A stretch of 64,000 nucleotides of DNA, taken from positions 27,212 to 91,211 of the forward strand of contig RFGC01000025.1 of NCBI GenBank assembly GCA_003697135.1. The letters are read 5' to 3'. Positions 36,619 through 44,779 of the stretch are shown one piece after another; position 1 is the first letter of the stretch; every line of letters starts with the position of its first letter. The notes below the pieces were generated by a model that was not told where the DNA came from, did not search any database, and saw only the letters and a program-made list of their open reading frames with translations. Source of the stretch: Acidobacteriota bacterium. Its GTDB lineage: Bacteria; Acidobacteriota; Blastocatellia; Pyrinomonadales; Pyrinomonadaceae. A program made the translations under genes and the position numbers.

Positions 36619-38799
36619 ATGAAAAGAATTTGCTTGATTTTATTTTGCGTAGTTTTCGCAGTGGCTCAGGAAAAATACGAGCCAAAGGTTTTGACTGCAG
36701 AAGATTATAAAAGAGCGGAGAGATGGTTGAACTACAACGTTGCTCCGCTTGTTGATAGAACAAATGTGCGTCCGAACTGGCTTCCCGATGGTAAGTTTTG
36801 GTATAGCGTTTTAACGCCTGAAGGAATCGAATATGTGCTGATTGATCCAACTACAAAATCGCGAAAGGTAGGCAAACAGCTTTCAGAAATAATCTCTCCA
36901 CCACCATCTCAAGGCGGAGTTTTCAGTCCTAACGAGTCAATCTCGCCAGATGGCAAAAGGGCTGTCTTCATTCGCAATTGGAACCTGTGGGTCAGGAATT
37001 TAGAAACCGGGGTTGAAAAACAGCTAACGACGGACGGGGTTAAAGATTTTGGATATGCGACCGATAATGCCGGTTGGAGAAAAAGCGATCGCCCGATTGT
37101 GCTTTGGTCGCCTGATTCAAAGAAGATTGCGACTTATCAACAAGACCAAAGGCACGTTAGCGAAATGTATCTGGTTACGACAAATGTGGGCGCACCGAAG
37201 TTAGAGGCATGGAAATATCCGCTTCCCGAAGACAAGGAAATCATAAAGATTCATCGAGTCATCATTGATGTTGAGACGGGCAAAATAGTTAGATTAAAAA
37301 TGCCGCCCGACGATCGTCGTTCTACGGTTTGTGATGATATTGCTTGTGAAGGTGATTTTACGGATGTTCAGTGGAGCCCAGACAGCAAAACTTTAGCATT
37401 CATATCCTCTTCGCGTGATCACAAAAAAGCGATCTTAAGAGTTGCCGATGCTGAAACAGGCGAAGTCAGAGATGTTTATCAAGAAGTTGTTCAAACTCAA
37501 TACGAATCGGGCGTAGGGGCGGCAAACTGGCGCTATCTGCCTTTTTCCAATGAGTTTATCTGGTATTCAGAAAGAGACGACTGGGGACATCTTTATCTTT
37601 ATGATTTGACGACAGGCAAACTAAAGAACCAGATAACGAAAGGAAACTGGGTTGTCACGGAAGTGCGTCGAGTAGATGAGAAAAATCGAGTTATATTCTT
37701 TGAGGCTAATGGACGCGAAGCTGGCAGAGACCCTTACTTTTCGCATTTTTATCGAGTTGATTTCGATGGCAATAATCTTAAACTGCTAACTCCCGAAGAC
37801 GCTCACCATCAGATTTTTCTCTCGCCCGATGGGAAGTATTTTGTTGATAGCTATTCAAAGCCTGATGTCCCGCCTGTTGCCGTTTTGCGTGACATTGAAG
37901 GCAATCTCATCATGACGCTTGAGAAAGGAGATATTTCAAGGCTTCTAGCGGCTGGGTGGAAACCGCCAACGCCAATCACTGTAAAATCGCGTGATGGCAG
38001 ATGGGACTTGTATGGCTTGATGTTCACACCAACAAATCTCGATCCAAAGAAAAAGTATCCAGTTGTCAACTACATTTATCCGGGACCGCAAGGCGGCGGT
38101 GTCGGGAGTCGTGCTTTCAATCCTGCAAGAGTTGATCATCAAGCACTAGCTGAGCTTGGCTTCATAGTCATAGTTATTGACGGAACTTGTAACCCCGGTA
38201 GATCGAAATCTTTTCATGATGCTTGCTACGGAAACATGGCCGATAACACGATTCCAGACCAGATTGCGGGCATAAAACAACTTGCTGAAAAGTATCCGTT
38301 CATTGATTTAGACAGAGTCGGAATTTGGGGACATTCTGGCGGAGGCTTTGCTACGGCTGCCGCTATGTTTCGCTTTCCTGATTTTTACAAGGTTGGAGTT
38401 TCCCAATCAGGCAATCACGACAACAGAAACTATGAAGACGATTGGGGCGAACGCTACATCGGGCTTTTGGTAAAAGACGAAAGCGGAAAGTCGAATTACG
38501 ACGACCAAGCAAACCAAAATTACGCGCAGAACTTAAAAGGAAAACTTCTTTTGACCCATGGCGGAATGGACGATAACGTCCCGCCATACAATACTTATTT
38601 GGTTGTTGAGGCTTTGATAAAAGCCAACAAGGATTTTGATTTGATAATTTTCCCAAATGCGCGTCACGGTTACGGCGAGCTTAATTTTTACATGATGCGA
38701 CGCCGTTGGGATTATTTTGTCAAAAATCTTTTAGGTGCTGAACCGCCAAAAGAATATAGCTTCAGTCCGAAGCCTGATCCGAGACTCTCGAGAAGATAG
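36619..38799 (+). CDS. Secreted dipeptidyl-peptidase IV-like S9 peptidase
   Basis: Signal peptide MKRICLILFCVVFAVA at the ATG 36619, with GGGGAGG 6 nt upstream; the longer frame to 36568 adds unneeded residues. An N-terminal DPPIV beta-propeller (about 60-460) includes WSPDSKKIATYQQD-type blades. The alpha/beta hydrolase has Ser573 in GIWGHSGGG, Asp651 in GGMDDNVPP and His683 in ARHGY. It removes N-terminal dipeptides, often X-Pro, in the periplasm. Together with the prolyl oligopeptidase at 2.7 kb it suggests growth on proline-containing peptides. Confidence 0.92.
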   Translation: MKRICLILFCVVFAVAQEKYEPKVLTAEDYKRAERWLNYNVAPLVDRTNVRPNWLPDGKFWYSVLTPEGIEYVLIDPTTKSRKVGKQLSEIISPPPSQGGVFSPNESISPDGKRAVFIRNWNLWVRNLETGVEKQLTTDGVKDFGYATDNAGWRKSDRPIVLWSPDSKKIATYQQDQRHVSEMYLVTTNVGAPKLEAWKYPLPEDKEIIKIHRVIIDVETGKIVRLKMPPDDRRSTVCDDIACEGDFTDVQWSPDSKTLAFISSSRDHKKAILRVADAETGEVRDVYQEVVQTQYESGVGAANWRYLPFSNEFIWYSERDDWGHLYLYDLTTGKLKNQITKGNWVVTEVRRVDEKNRVIFFEANGREAGRDPYFSHFYRVDFDGNNLKLLTPEDAHHQIFLSPDGKYFVDSYSKPDVPPVAVLRDIEGNLIMTLEKGDISRLLAAGWKPPTPITVKSRDGRWDLYGLMFTPTNLDPKKKYPVVNYIYPGPQGGGVGSRAFNPARVDHQALAELGFIVIVIDGTCNPGRSKSFHDACYGNMADNTIPDQIAGIKQLAEKYPFIDLDRVGIWGHSGGGFATAAAMFRFPDFYKVGVSQSGNHDNRNYEDDWGERYIGLLVKDESGKSNYDDQANQNYAQNLKGKLLLTHGGMDDNVPPYNTYLVVEALIKANKDFDLIIFPNARHGYGELNFYMMRRRWDYFVKNLLGAEPPKEYSFSPKPDPRLSRR

Positions 38800-38927
38800 A
38801 TTGCTTTCTTTGTGACTTGGATTGTGACCGAGTAGTTCTTGGTCTGATTTTTGTTTGATTCAGCTATGCAGAAAGGCGAATTTTGACATTGTTTGTTCGC
38901 TAAGCAATAATCAAGTAAACACAAATT

Positions 38928-39962
38928 ATGTCCCTGCTATACGAACGAGAAGAAAATCTTCAAGAACAAACGCCTGAGGAGTATCTGCTTCAATACAAAA
39001 AACAACTTAAGAACCGTGCGTTGTGGAGCATCGGAGTTGGGCTTTCGATTGTTATTTTTAACATTGTCCTAATGTGGATAATTGTTAATCTTCCTGATCT
39101 CGATTTGGGAATTAGTCGGAAAGATTTTTTCTCACTGCTGTTTCGCAATGTTTTTTTCCTGATAGGCTTATTCTTTCTTGTTGCTGGTTTGTGGTGGCTT
39201 TATGAATCACGAAAAATTACGCTTGAAGATATAACTTTGTCGCCGGAAGCTGCTGCCTTTATCGAAAAAGCGTCTGAGATTCGCCCGACTTATTCTTACA
39301 TAATTTTAGCCTGTCTAGTTACGGTCTTTTTCTTTCAATTGATGACTTTGATAGATAGAAACGGCGACTTTAGAGCCTTCACCATTGCAGGTTTGGTTAA
39401 GCCCGATACATGGGAGAAAAACGAGTATTGGCGAATTTTGACTAGTGCTTTTTTGCATGGAGGGTTTCTGCATATCTATTTCAATGCACAGGCTTTCTAT
39501 GGATTTGCAAGTTTGATTGAAGCTGTGTCGAACCGTGCCAGAATGGCACTGGTGTTTTTGTTTTCGATTATCGGTGGTGGACTGATGAGCATGATTTTTT
39601 TGCCTGAAGGCATTTCCGTTGGGGCTTCCGGCGGAATCATGGGATTGATAGGTTATTTAGCTGTTTACGGCTATCGGCGAAAAAGGCAACTTCCACCGAA
39701 TTTTTTGAGAAGCATGCTGATCAACATCGGCTTTGTTGCCGCTTTTGGGATTGTGGCTTACAGAATCATAGATAACTTTGCCCATCTTGGCGGTCTTTTG
39801 GTAGGGCTTATTTATGGCCTTTTGACAGTTCCGCGCAGAATCTCCGAAGACCCGCGTGCAGTAACACCTTTGACCGAAGCGGCAGGCATGATTGCAATGG
39901 GCGTGCTTGTCTTCTTTGCAATTCTAACAATTCTGCTAATGACTGAATACGTGGTATTCTAG
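38928..39962 (+). CDS. Rhomboid-family intramembrane serine protease
   Basis: The catalytic serine lies in VGASGGIMGLIGY (GxSG motif) and the histidine in FAHLGGLLVGLIYG. The upstream HGGFLHIYFNAQAFYGFA block supplies the conserved HxxxN-type region. Two extra hydrophobic segments (about 34-55 and 65-88) precede the six-helix core and one follows it. The N-terminus is charged and cytoplasmic. Rhomboids cut membrane proteins; no substrate is apparent. It starts 128 bp after the DPP4-like gene. Confidence 0.88.
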   Translation: MSLLYEREENLQEQTPEEYLLQYKKQLKNRALWSIGVGLSIVIFNIVLMWIIVNLPDLDLGISRKDFFSLLFRNVFFLIGLFFLVAGLWWLYESRKITLEDITLSPEAAAFIEKASEIRPTYSYIILACLVTVFFFQLMTLIDRNGDFRAFTIAGLVKPDTWEKNEYWRILTSAFLHGGFLHIYFNAQAFYGFASLIEAVSNRARMALVFLFSIIGGGLMSMIFLPEGISVGASGGIMGLIGYLAVYGYRRKRQLPPNFLRSMLINIGFVAAFGIVAYRIIDNFAHLGGLLVGLIYGLLTVPRRISEDPRAVTPLTEAAGMIAMGVLVFFAILTILLMTEYVVF

Positions 39963-40021
39963 CCCTTGCTTTTGGAAGGCTGAGATTTTCAGTTCTTGAA
40001 GACAGTCAAAGTTTTTGAAAA

Positions 40022-40069
40022 AAGAAAAAACCGATAAGGAACGAAATTGGCGAGGCCGTTCCTTATCGG
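40022..40069 (-). terminator. Terminator of the ZnuD-like receptor gene
   Basis: CCGATAAGGAACG and CGTTCCTTATCGG form a perfect 13-bp stem around a 13-nt loop. On the minus strand it is followed by TTTTTTCTTT, fitting the end of the receptor transcript 25 bp after its stop. Confidence 0.88.
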
Positions 40070-40094
40070 GAGCAAAGGTGAGGTTCGGTGCAGT

Positions 40095-42338
40095 TCAGAA
40101 GAATCGGATTGTGTAGCCTATACGGACTCCACGTCCGATCTCTGGAGCAAGGTCCTTGATGAAGGAGAGATGATTGCGGTAAAGTTTGTCCGTCAAGTTG
40201 TATCCGAAGAGAGTAAATACGTGAGCATATTTTGAGCTGGCTATCACGTAAGAAGCCCCTAAATTCAAGATTCCATAACCAGCAGTTCGAGTTTCAAGCG
40301 GATAGATTTTGTTTTGGCTAGTTGCGAAAAGCATCTCAGGTCGAAGACTTAAGGTTTTATAGCGTATGTCTAAGCCTAATCTAAACCTTGCAGGCGGGAT
40401 TCTAGGAACATTTATGTTGCGATCTGTTAGTTTTGCACGAACTGCATCGAAGCTGAAAAATCCGCTTAGATATTCGTTGAAATTTGCATTTGTGTAGATT
40501 TCACCGCCGTAGTATTTTGCATCGGCCTGCTCGTATTTTGCAACAGGTAAACCATCTTCGATGTCAACTTGCCCGTCGCCATCTTCGTCTTGTGGTGCAA
40601 GAAAAACGAATCTTCTGATGTTGTAGTAGAAAAAGTCACCCGTGAATGTGAATTTTCTGGAATTATGACGCAATGAGAAGTCAATACCATCAGATACTTC
40701 GGAACGAAGGTTTTGGTTTCCTATTTCAAAAGCCACGTTTCCAATGTGAGGACCATTATTGTAAAGCTCTTCCAGAGCAGGTGATCTGAAGGAATGTGTG
40801 TAGTTAGTAACGAAAGAACCGCCTTCCCAAAGAGCAAAATTCACGCCTACAACTCCCGAAAAGCCCGTAAAATCTCTTGATGATAGATCGGGATTTTCTG
40901 GACGATAAAGATTTCTTTCAACTCTTCCGCCAAACTGGAATTTCACTCTCTCAAAGTCAAGTTCTTGAAGAGCAAAGACTGAAAAAGAATCATGCCTAAC
41001 TTTGCCTTGAATTAGTTGTTCTTCACCAGTGATTCGGTAGTTTCTATTAAAACCTTCAAAACCGAATCGTCCCGTAAGGCTTTTGTAGCGATTTTGGTCA
41101 AAAAGCATTCGATAGGAAAATATCTTGTTATCAAAGATGGTTCCCGGATTGTCTATGCCTTCGATGACTTCGATTTCTTTGTGCCGGTAGTTTGTGTAAT
41201 CAAGGTTGTATTGAATGTTGTTTAAGAACAAATTGTTGAAATTACGAAAGCCACCTTTGATTCGGAAATTCTGACGGCGCATTCTCAAGTCAATTTGTTC
41301 GTCTTCTTCGGCTTCTTCAATTTCTTCGTGGTGGTGTTCAAAGAGTGTAGCAAAAGGAATACCGTAGCGCCGCAAATCTGAGTTGTATGTTCCGCTTATC
41401 CAGCCGCTTTCACCATAATATCCAAGCCCGAAAGAACCTGAAGTTGAGCGAGAAGCTGAATTCAGGATTTTTCCGATAGGCGTTTTGTAATCTCCCGTTC
41501 GATTGAAGCTTAAATTCCCGCGGGTCGTGAACTTGCCGATTCCGTATTCTAACCCACCTGCTAAAGCGCCTTGTTTATCTGCGCTTCCTGCAAGTCCGGT
41601 TAAGAAACCTCTAAAACCTTCATGAGCTTCGTTTTCATCTGAACCGATTACGTTAACGACTCCGCCGATAGCATTTGAACCATAAAGCAACGTGGCAGGT
41701 CCTTTGACAACCTCGATTCTTTCTGCGCTTAAAGGATCGAGCGGTTCACCGTGATCGCCTGACTGGGAGCTTATCGAGCCAGATCGCACTCCATCTTGCA
41801 GAATGAGAACTCGGTCGCCATCGAATCCTCTAATGACGGGACGAGTAGTTCCCGTTCCAAAACTTCTTTTGGTAACTCCAGTTTCATTTTCTAAAACTTC
41901 ACCTATTGAAGTTGAAGCTCTTTCGATTATTCGGTTGAAGGTTACCGATTCCACAGATTGAAAGGAATCAAAGACAAACTGCTCTTTTCCTGAAGAAGTA
42001 ACCGTTACTTCTGCGCGAAGAGCAGAGATTTGAAGATCAAAATCTTCTTGGAGAGTTTGCCCGTCGCCAATCTCAAATTGCTTTGTAGCATCTGCAAAAC
42101 CTTCAAAATGAACCAAAATCGTGTATCTTCCTTTCGGAATGTTTTTTATTTCGTAGCTTCCATCATTGCTGCTTGTAGTTGAAAGGTTCAGTGGCAAAAC
42201 CTTTACCAAAGCCCCACTAATTGGAGCTTTGCCACCGCTATGAGTTATCTTGCCTTTTACAGTTCCATTTCCTTGAGCAAAAGCTTGAGAAAACGCAAAC
42301 AGCAAAAATGCTAGAAAAGTACCAATAGTCTTTCTCAT
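40095..42338 (-). CDS. TonB-dependent receptor, ZnuD-like, with His-rich loop
   Basis: Signal peptide MRKTIGTFLAFLLFAFSQAFA, then a carboxypeptidase-regulatory domain (KGKITHSGGKAPISGALVKV), a plug (SSQSGDHGEPLDPLSAERIEVVKGPATLLYGSNAIGGVVNVI) and a 22-strand-type barrel ending in GYTIRFF. The SGDHGEPLDPLSAERIEVV plug motif and the loop LFEHHHEEIEEAEEDEQ resemble zinc receptors of the ZnuD group. Zinc or another metal is therefore a likely ligand (inference). An inverted repeat lies in the divergent promoter region. Unlike the two Oar-type receptors it has no sigma-54 promoter. Confidence 0.85.
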   Translation of the reverse strand: MRKTIGTFLAFLLFAFSQAFAQGNGTVKGKITHSGGKAPISGALVKVLPLNLSTTSSNDGSYEIKNIPKGRYTILVHFEGFADATKQFEIGDGQTLQEDFDLQISALRAEVTVTSSGKEQFVFDSFQSVESVTFNRIIERASTSIGEVLENETGVTKRSFGTGTTRPVIRGFDGDRVLILQDGVRSGSISSQSGDHGEPLDPLSAERIEVVKGPATLLYGSNAIGGVVNVIGSDENEAHEGFRGFLTGLAGSADKQGALAGGLEYGIGKFTTRGNLSFNRTGDYKTPIGKILNSASRSTSGSFGLGYYGESGWISGTYNSDLRRYGIPFATLFEHHHEEIEEAEEDEQIDLRMRRQNFRIKGGFRNFNNLFLNNIQYNLDYTNYRHKEIEVIEGIDNPGTIFDNKIFSYRMLFDQNRYKSLTGRFGFEGFNRNYRITGEEQLIQGKVRHDSFSVFALQELDFERVKFQFGGRVERNLYRPENPDLSSRDFTGFSGVVGVNFALWEGGSFVTNYTHSFRSPALEELYNNGPHIGNVAFEIGNQNLRSEVSDGIDFSLRHNSRKFTFTGDFFYYNIRRFVFLAPQDEDGDGQVDIEDGLPVAKYEQADAKYYGGEIYTNANFNEYLSGFFSFDAVRAKLTDRNINVPRIPPARFRLGLDIRYKTLSLRPEMLFATSQNKIYPLETRTAGYGILNLGASYVIASSKYAHVFTLFGYNLTDKLYRNHLSFIKDLAPEIGRGVRIGYTIRFF

Positions 42339-42406
42339 AATTTTGTTTTCCTTTAGAAGTTTCTTTAAGCAAAATTAAATTTTCCCAAACTTCACGTGCA
42401 AGATCG

Positions 42407-42439
42407 TTTTGATTTTAATGAAAGGCTCATAAATCAAAA
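42407..42439. promoter_or_regulatory. Inverted repeat in divergent promoter region, candidate operator
   Basis: TTTTGATTT and AAATCAAAA, perfect 9-bp arms 15 bp apart, lie between the ZnuD-like receptor and the plus-strand secreted protein. The position would let one regulator control both genes. No T-run follows, so it is not a terminator. The sequence is AT-rich, and chance is possible. Confidence 0.35.
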
Positions 42440-42539
42440 TAAATGTCGGTTTTAAGCCAATGTTTGGTTTGTCAGATAAAAACTATGAGAATGCTTTGCG
42501 GGTTTTGTAGTTTTGGGTTGTTGATGGCAGAATTTACCT

Positions 42540-43388
42540 GTGCGGGCTTTGCTTTTAATTTGTTTTCTATGTATCGTAACATCGGCACAGCAACGACCTT
42601 TGATTACTGAAGATGTCGAGATCATACCTGAAGGAAGTATTCAATTTTCCGTAGGCGCTGATTTTTTGCAAAAGGCTAAATTTCCTCTTTCAGGCATCAA
42701 AGGAGACTTGACAAGAGTCGGTGTTATAATGAGCAGAATAGGTTTTGCTCCGAACGTGGAAATACAGATAGAAGGAGTTGCTCAAAACTTTCTTGCTATA
42801 AATTCTGTTCAAACGCCTTCGCCAATACCGCTTAGGATAAGCGGGAATTCCACAAACGATGTCGGAGATTTTATTGTTTCGGCGAAGATAAAACTAACTA
42901 ATGAAACACGAAGACTTCCGGCTTTCGGGTTCAAATTCGGTGTGCAACTTCCGAATTCTAATCAAGCTAAAGGCATAGGAACTAATCAAATAAACACTTT
43001 TGGAAAGCTGATTTTCCAGAAGAAATTTGGTCCAAAGTCTGAGCCAACGGCAAACATTTTCGGGAATCTGGGAATCGGCATTTTAACTGCGCCTCTTGAG
43101 AGATTCACACAAAACGATGTTTTGCTTTACGGTTTAGCAGGAGTATTTCGCATAAACAATCGAATAAATTTAGCAACGGAAGTCAACGGACGTGCAAATA
43201 CCAGAAAGCGCAACATTCCTCTGGGAACCGAAAGCCTCTCTGAATTGCGAATCGGAACGCAGATTAAGGCTTCGGGAGTCAGATTCGATACGGCCGCAAT
43301 TTTTGGTTTAACCAGATACAGTCCTAGAACGGGAGTTTATTTTGGCGTAACCTACCAGTCTCCAAAGATATTCGCTCCGGCAAAGTAA
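42540..43388 (+). CDS. Secreted barrel-like protein of unknown function
   Basis: Starts with GTG and a signal peptide (MRALLLICFLCIVTSA). The rest alternates hydrophobic and polar residues in beta-strand style and ends near GVYFGVTYQSPKIF, as in small outer-membrane beta-barrels such as the MetA-like phenol-degradation group. ITEDVEIIPEGSIQFSVG is like the opening of such proteins. No catalytic motif is visible. An in-frame TGA 16 bp upstream leaves the GTG as the first usable start. Divergent from the ZnuD-like receptor, so a shared role in outer-membrane transport is possible. Confidence 0.6.
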   Translation: MRALLLICFLCIVTSAQQRPLITEDVEIIPEGSIQFSVGADFLQKAKFPLSGIKGDLTRVGVIMSRIGFAPNVEIQIEGVAQNFLAINSVQTPSPIPLRISGNSTNDVGDFIVSAKIKLTNETRRLPAFGFKFGVQLPNSNQAKGIGTNQINTFGKLIFQKKFGPKSEPTANIFGNLGIGILTAPLERFTQNDVLLYGLAGVFRINNRINLATEVNGRANTRKRNIPLGTESLSELRIGTQIKASGVRFDTAAIFGLTRYSPRTGVYFGVTYQSPKIFAPAK

Positions 43389-43424
43389 AATTCTGCTCCC
43401 GCAAGGTAAATTTTACGATAGGCA

Positions 43425-43450
43425 ATAAAAAAGGCTAGAGAACCTAGCCT
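43425..43450 (-). terminator. Terminator for the DUF1501 gene (minus strand)
   Basis: AGGCTAG and CTAGCCT close a 5-nt loop; on the minus strand it is followed by TTTTTTATT. It lies downstream of the tandem repeats at the gene's 3' end. Confidence 0.7.
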
Positions 43451-43451
43451 G

Positions 43452-43519
43452 CAAGAAATCCTAACTTACAAGAAATTCTAGCTTACAAGAAATCCTAGCT
43501 TGCGAGAAATCCTCGCCAT
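43452..43519. repeat. 17-bp tandem repeat across the 3' end of the DUF1501 gene
   Basis: About four units of CAAGAAATCCTAGCTTA with one to several changes, at 43452, 43469, 43486 and 43503. The last unit covers the final codons and stop of the DUF1501 gene. The terminator stem just beyond is also similar to the unit. Confidence 0.8.
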
Positions 43520-44769
43520 CTGGATTGTTTTACTTGATAGTTTGGAAAGACACGGTCTAGGTTTTTGACTCCCAGATGTTTGTATGCGATTTCAGCGAAT
43601 ACATCGCGGAAGTCCGTTGTTACAGCCAGATCGCGCCCTTCAAAAAGTTCGCTTGTTTTCAAGCCTTTCCAGTCGGCGTATATTTTCCCGCCTTTTACAG
43701 AACTGCCACCTATGACAAACATCACATTTCCATGGCCGTGATCTGTTCCGCCTGAGCCGTTTTGTCTGACGGTTCTGCCGAATTCGGACATTGTTAGAAT
43801 TACAACATCTTCCATCCTCTTTCCTAAGTCGGTCACGAAGGCATTCAAGGCTGAAGCGAAGATGCGAAGCGAATTTGCTAGTTGTCCACTTGAACCGCCT
43901 TGGTTGGCGTGAGTATCCCAATTCATTCCGGGCGTGTCGGTGAAGGCTATTTCCAATCCGACGTTGGCTTTGATGAGTTGCGCTATTTGCTGAAGCGCTC
44001 GTCCGAGATAGTTTGCAGGATAAACAGCACCGTTTTCGGGCTTGAACTGTGCAGGATTGGCTTTTTTCAGAAAGTTTATAGCTTCAAAAGTTTCTTTTCC
44101 TGTTTCAGTCAGGGCGTCATTTTGACTTATTTGCTGATACAATTCCTCAAATCCCTTCTGGACATTCGGGGTGTAAGCACCTGCACGAATAGCGAAGTCG
44201 GAAAGATTTGTCATGGCGACTATCGGAGCGGTTCCCATCATTGAACGCGGAACTTGAGAAGTCATTGAAACTGCGCGAAACAATGATGCGTTTTGTTTTT
44301 TGTCAACCTGCAAGATTCTATTCAGCCATCCATCGCGTGTTGATTTTATTCCGGGCGTTGCCGATTCCATATAATCTTGAGCGTCGAAATGTGAGCGTGT
44401 GTTGTCGGGTGAACCAACGGAATGAATTATTGCAAGCTGTTTGTTTTTCCAAAGTTTTTCCAAAGGTTCTAGCGAAGGATGAAGCCCAAAGTAGCCATCT
44501 AAATCTATCGCACCGTTTTCTTTGCCGGGTTTAGGTATGGCGATTGTTGGGCGTTTATCGTAGTATTCGCTTTCGGCGTATGGAATAACTACGTTCAAAC
44601 CGTCAACCGCACCACGCATGAAAATTGCAACTAGAATTTTGTTCTTGCTACGATTGCCACTTAAAGCCTGTGCGTTGACGAATTCACGGAAAAATCTTGG
44701 AGCAAAACCAATAAGTCCAAAACTTGCGATTGCTATACCACTGGTTTTCAAAAAATACCTTCTGTTCAT
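43495..44769 (-). CDS. DUF1501 family exported protein
   Basis: The start at 44769 gives MNRRYFLKTSGIAIASFGL, a twin-arginine-like signal (RRYFLK). The body has the family markers FMRGAVDGLNVVIPY, HSVGSPDNTRSHFDAQDYMES, MNWDTHANQGG and TMSEFGRTVRQNGSGGTDHGHG, resembling the alkaline-phosphatase/sulfatase superfamily metal-site layout. Function is unknown. It follows the DUF1800 gene by 10 bp, the usual pairing. The 3' end runs into 17-bp tandem repeats. Confidence 0.88.
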   Translation of the reverse strand: MNRRYFLKTSGIAIASFGLIGFAPRFFREFVNAQALSGNRSKNKILVAIFMRGAVDGLNVVIPYAESEYYDKRPTIAIPKPGKENGAIDLDGYFGLHPSLEPLEKLWKNKQLAIIHSVGSPDNTRSHFDAQDYMESATPGIKSTRDGWLNRILQVDKKQNASLFRAVSMTSQVPRSMMGTAPIVAMTNLSDFAIRAGAYTPNVQKGFEELYQQISQNDALTETGKETFEAINFLKKANPAQFKPENGAVYPANYLGRALQQIAQLIKANVGLEIAFTDTPGMNWDTHANQGGSSGQLANSLRIFASALNAFVTDLGKRMEDVVILTMSEFGRTVRQNGSGGTDHGHGNVMFVIGGSSVKGGKIYADWKGLKTSELFEGRDLAVTTDFRDVFAEIAYKHLGVKNLDRVFPNYQVKQSRWRGFLAS

Positions 44770-44779
44770 AAACTTTACC

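Noticed and set aside
42440..42470. Sigma-54 promoter for the ZnuD-like receptor
   Set aside because: A TGGC occurs on the minus strand, but there is no GC at the required 10-bp distance.
43452..43519. CRISPR array
   Set aside because: Repeats are 17 bp and directly adjacent with no spacers.
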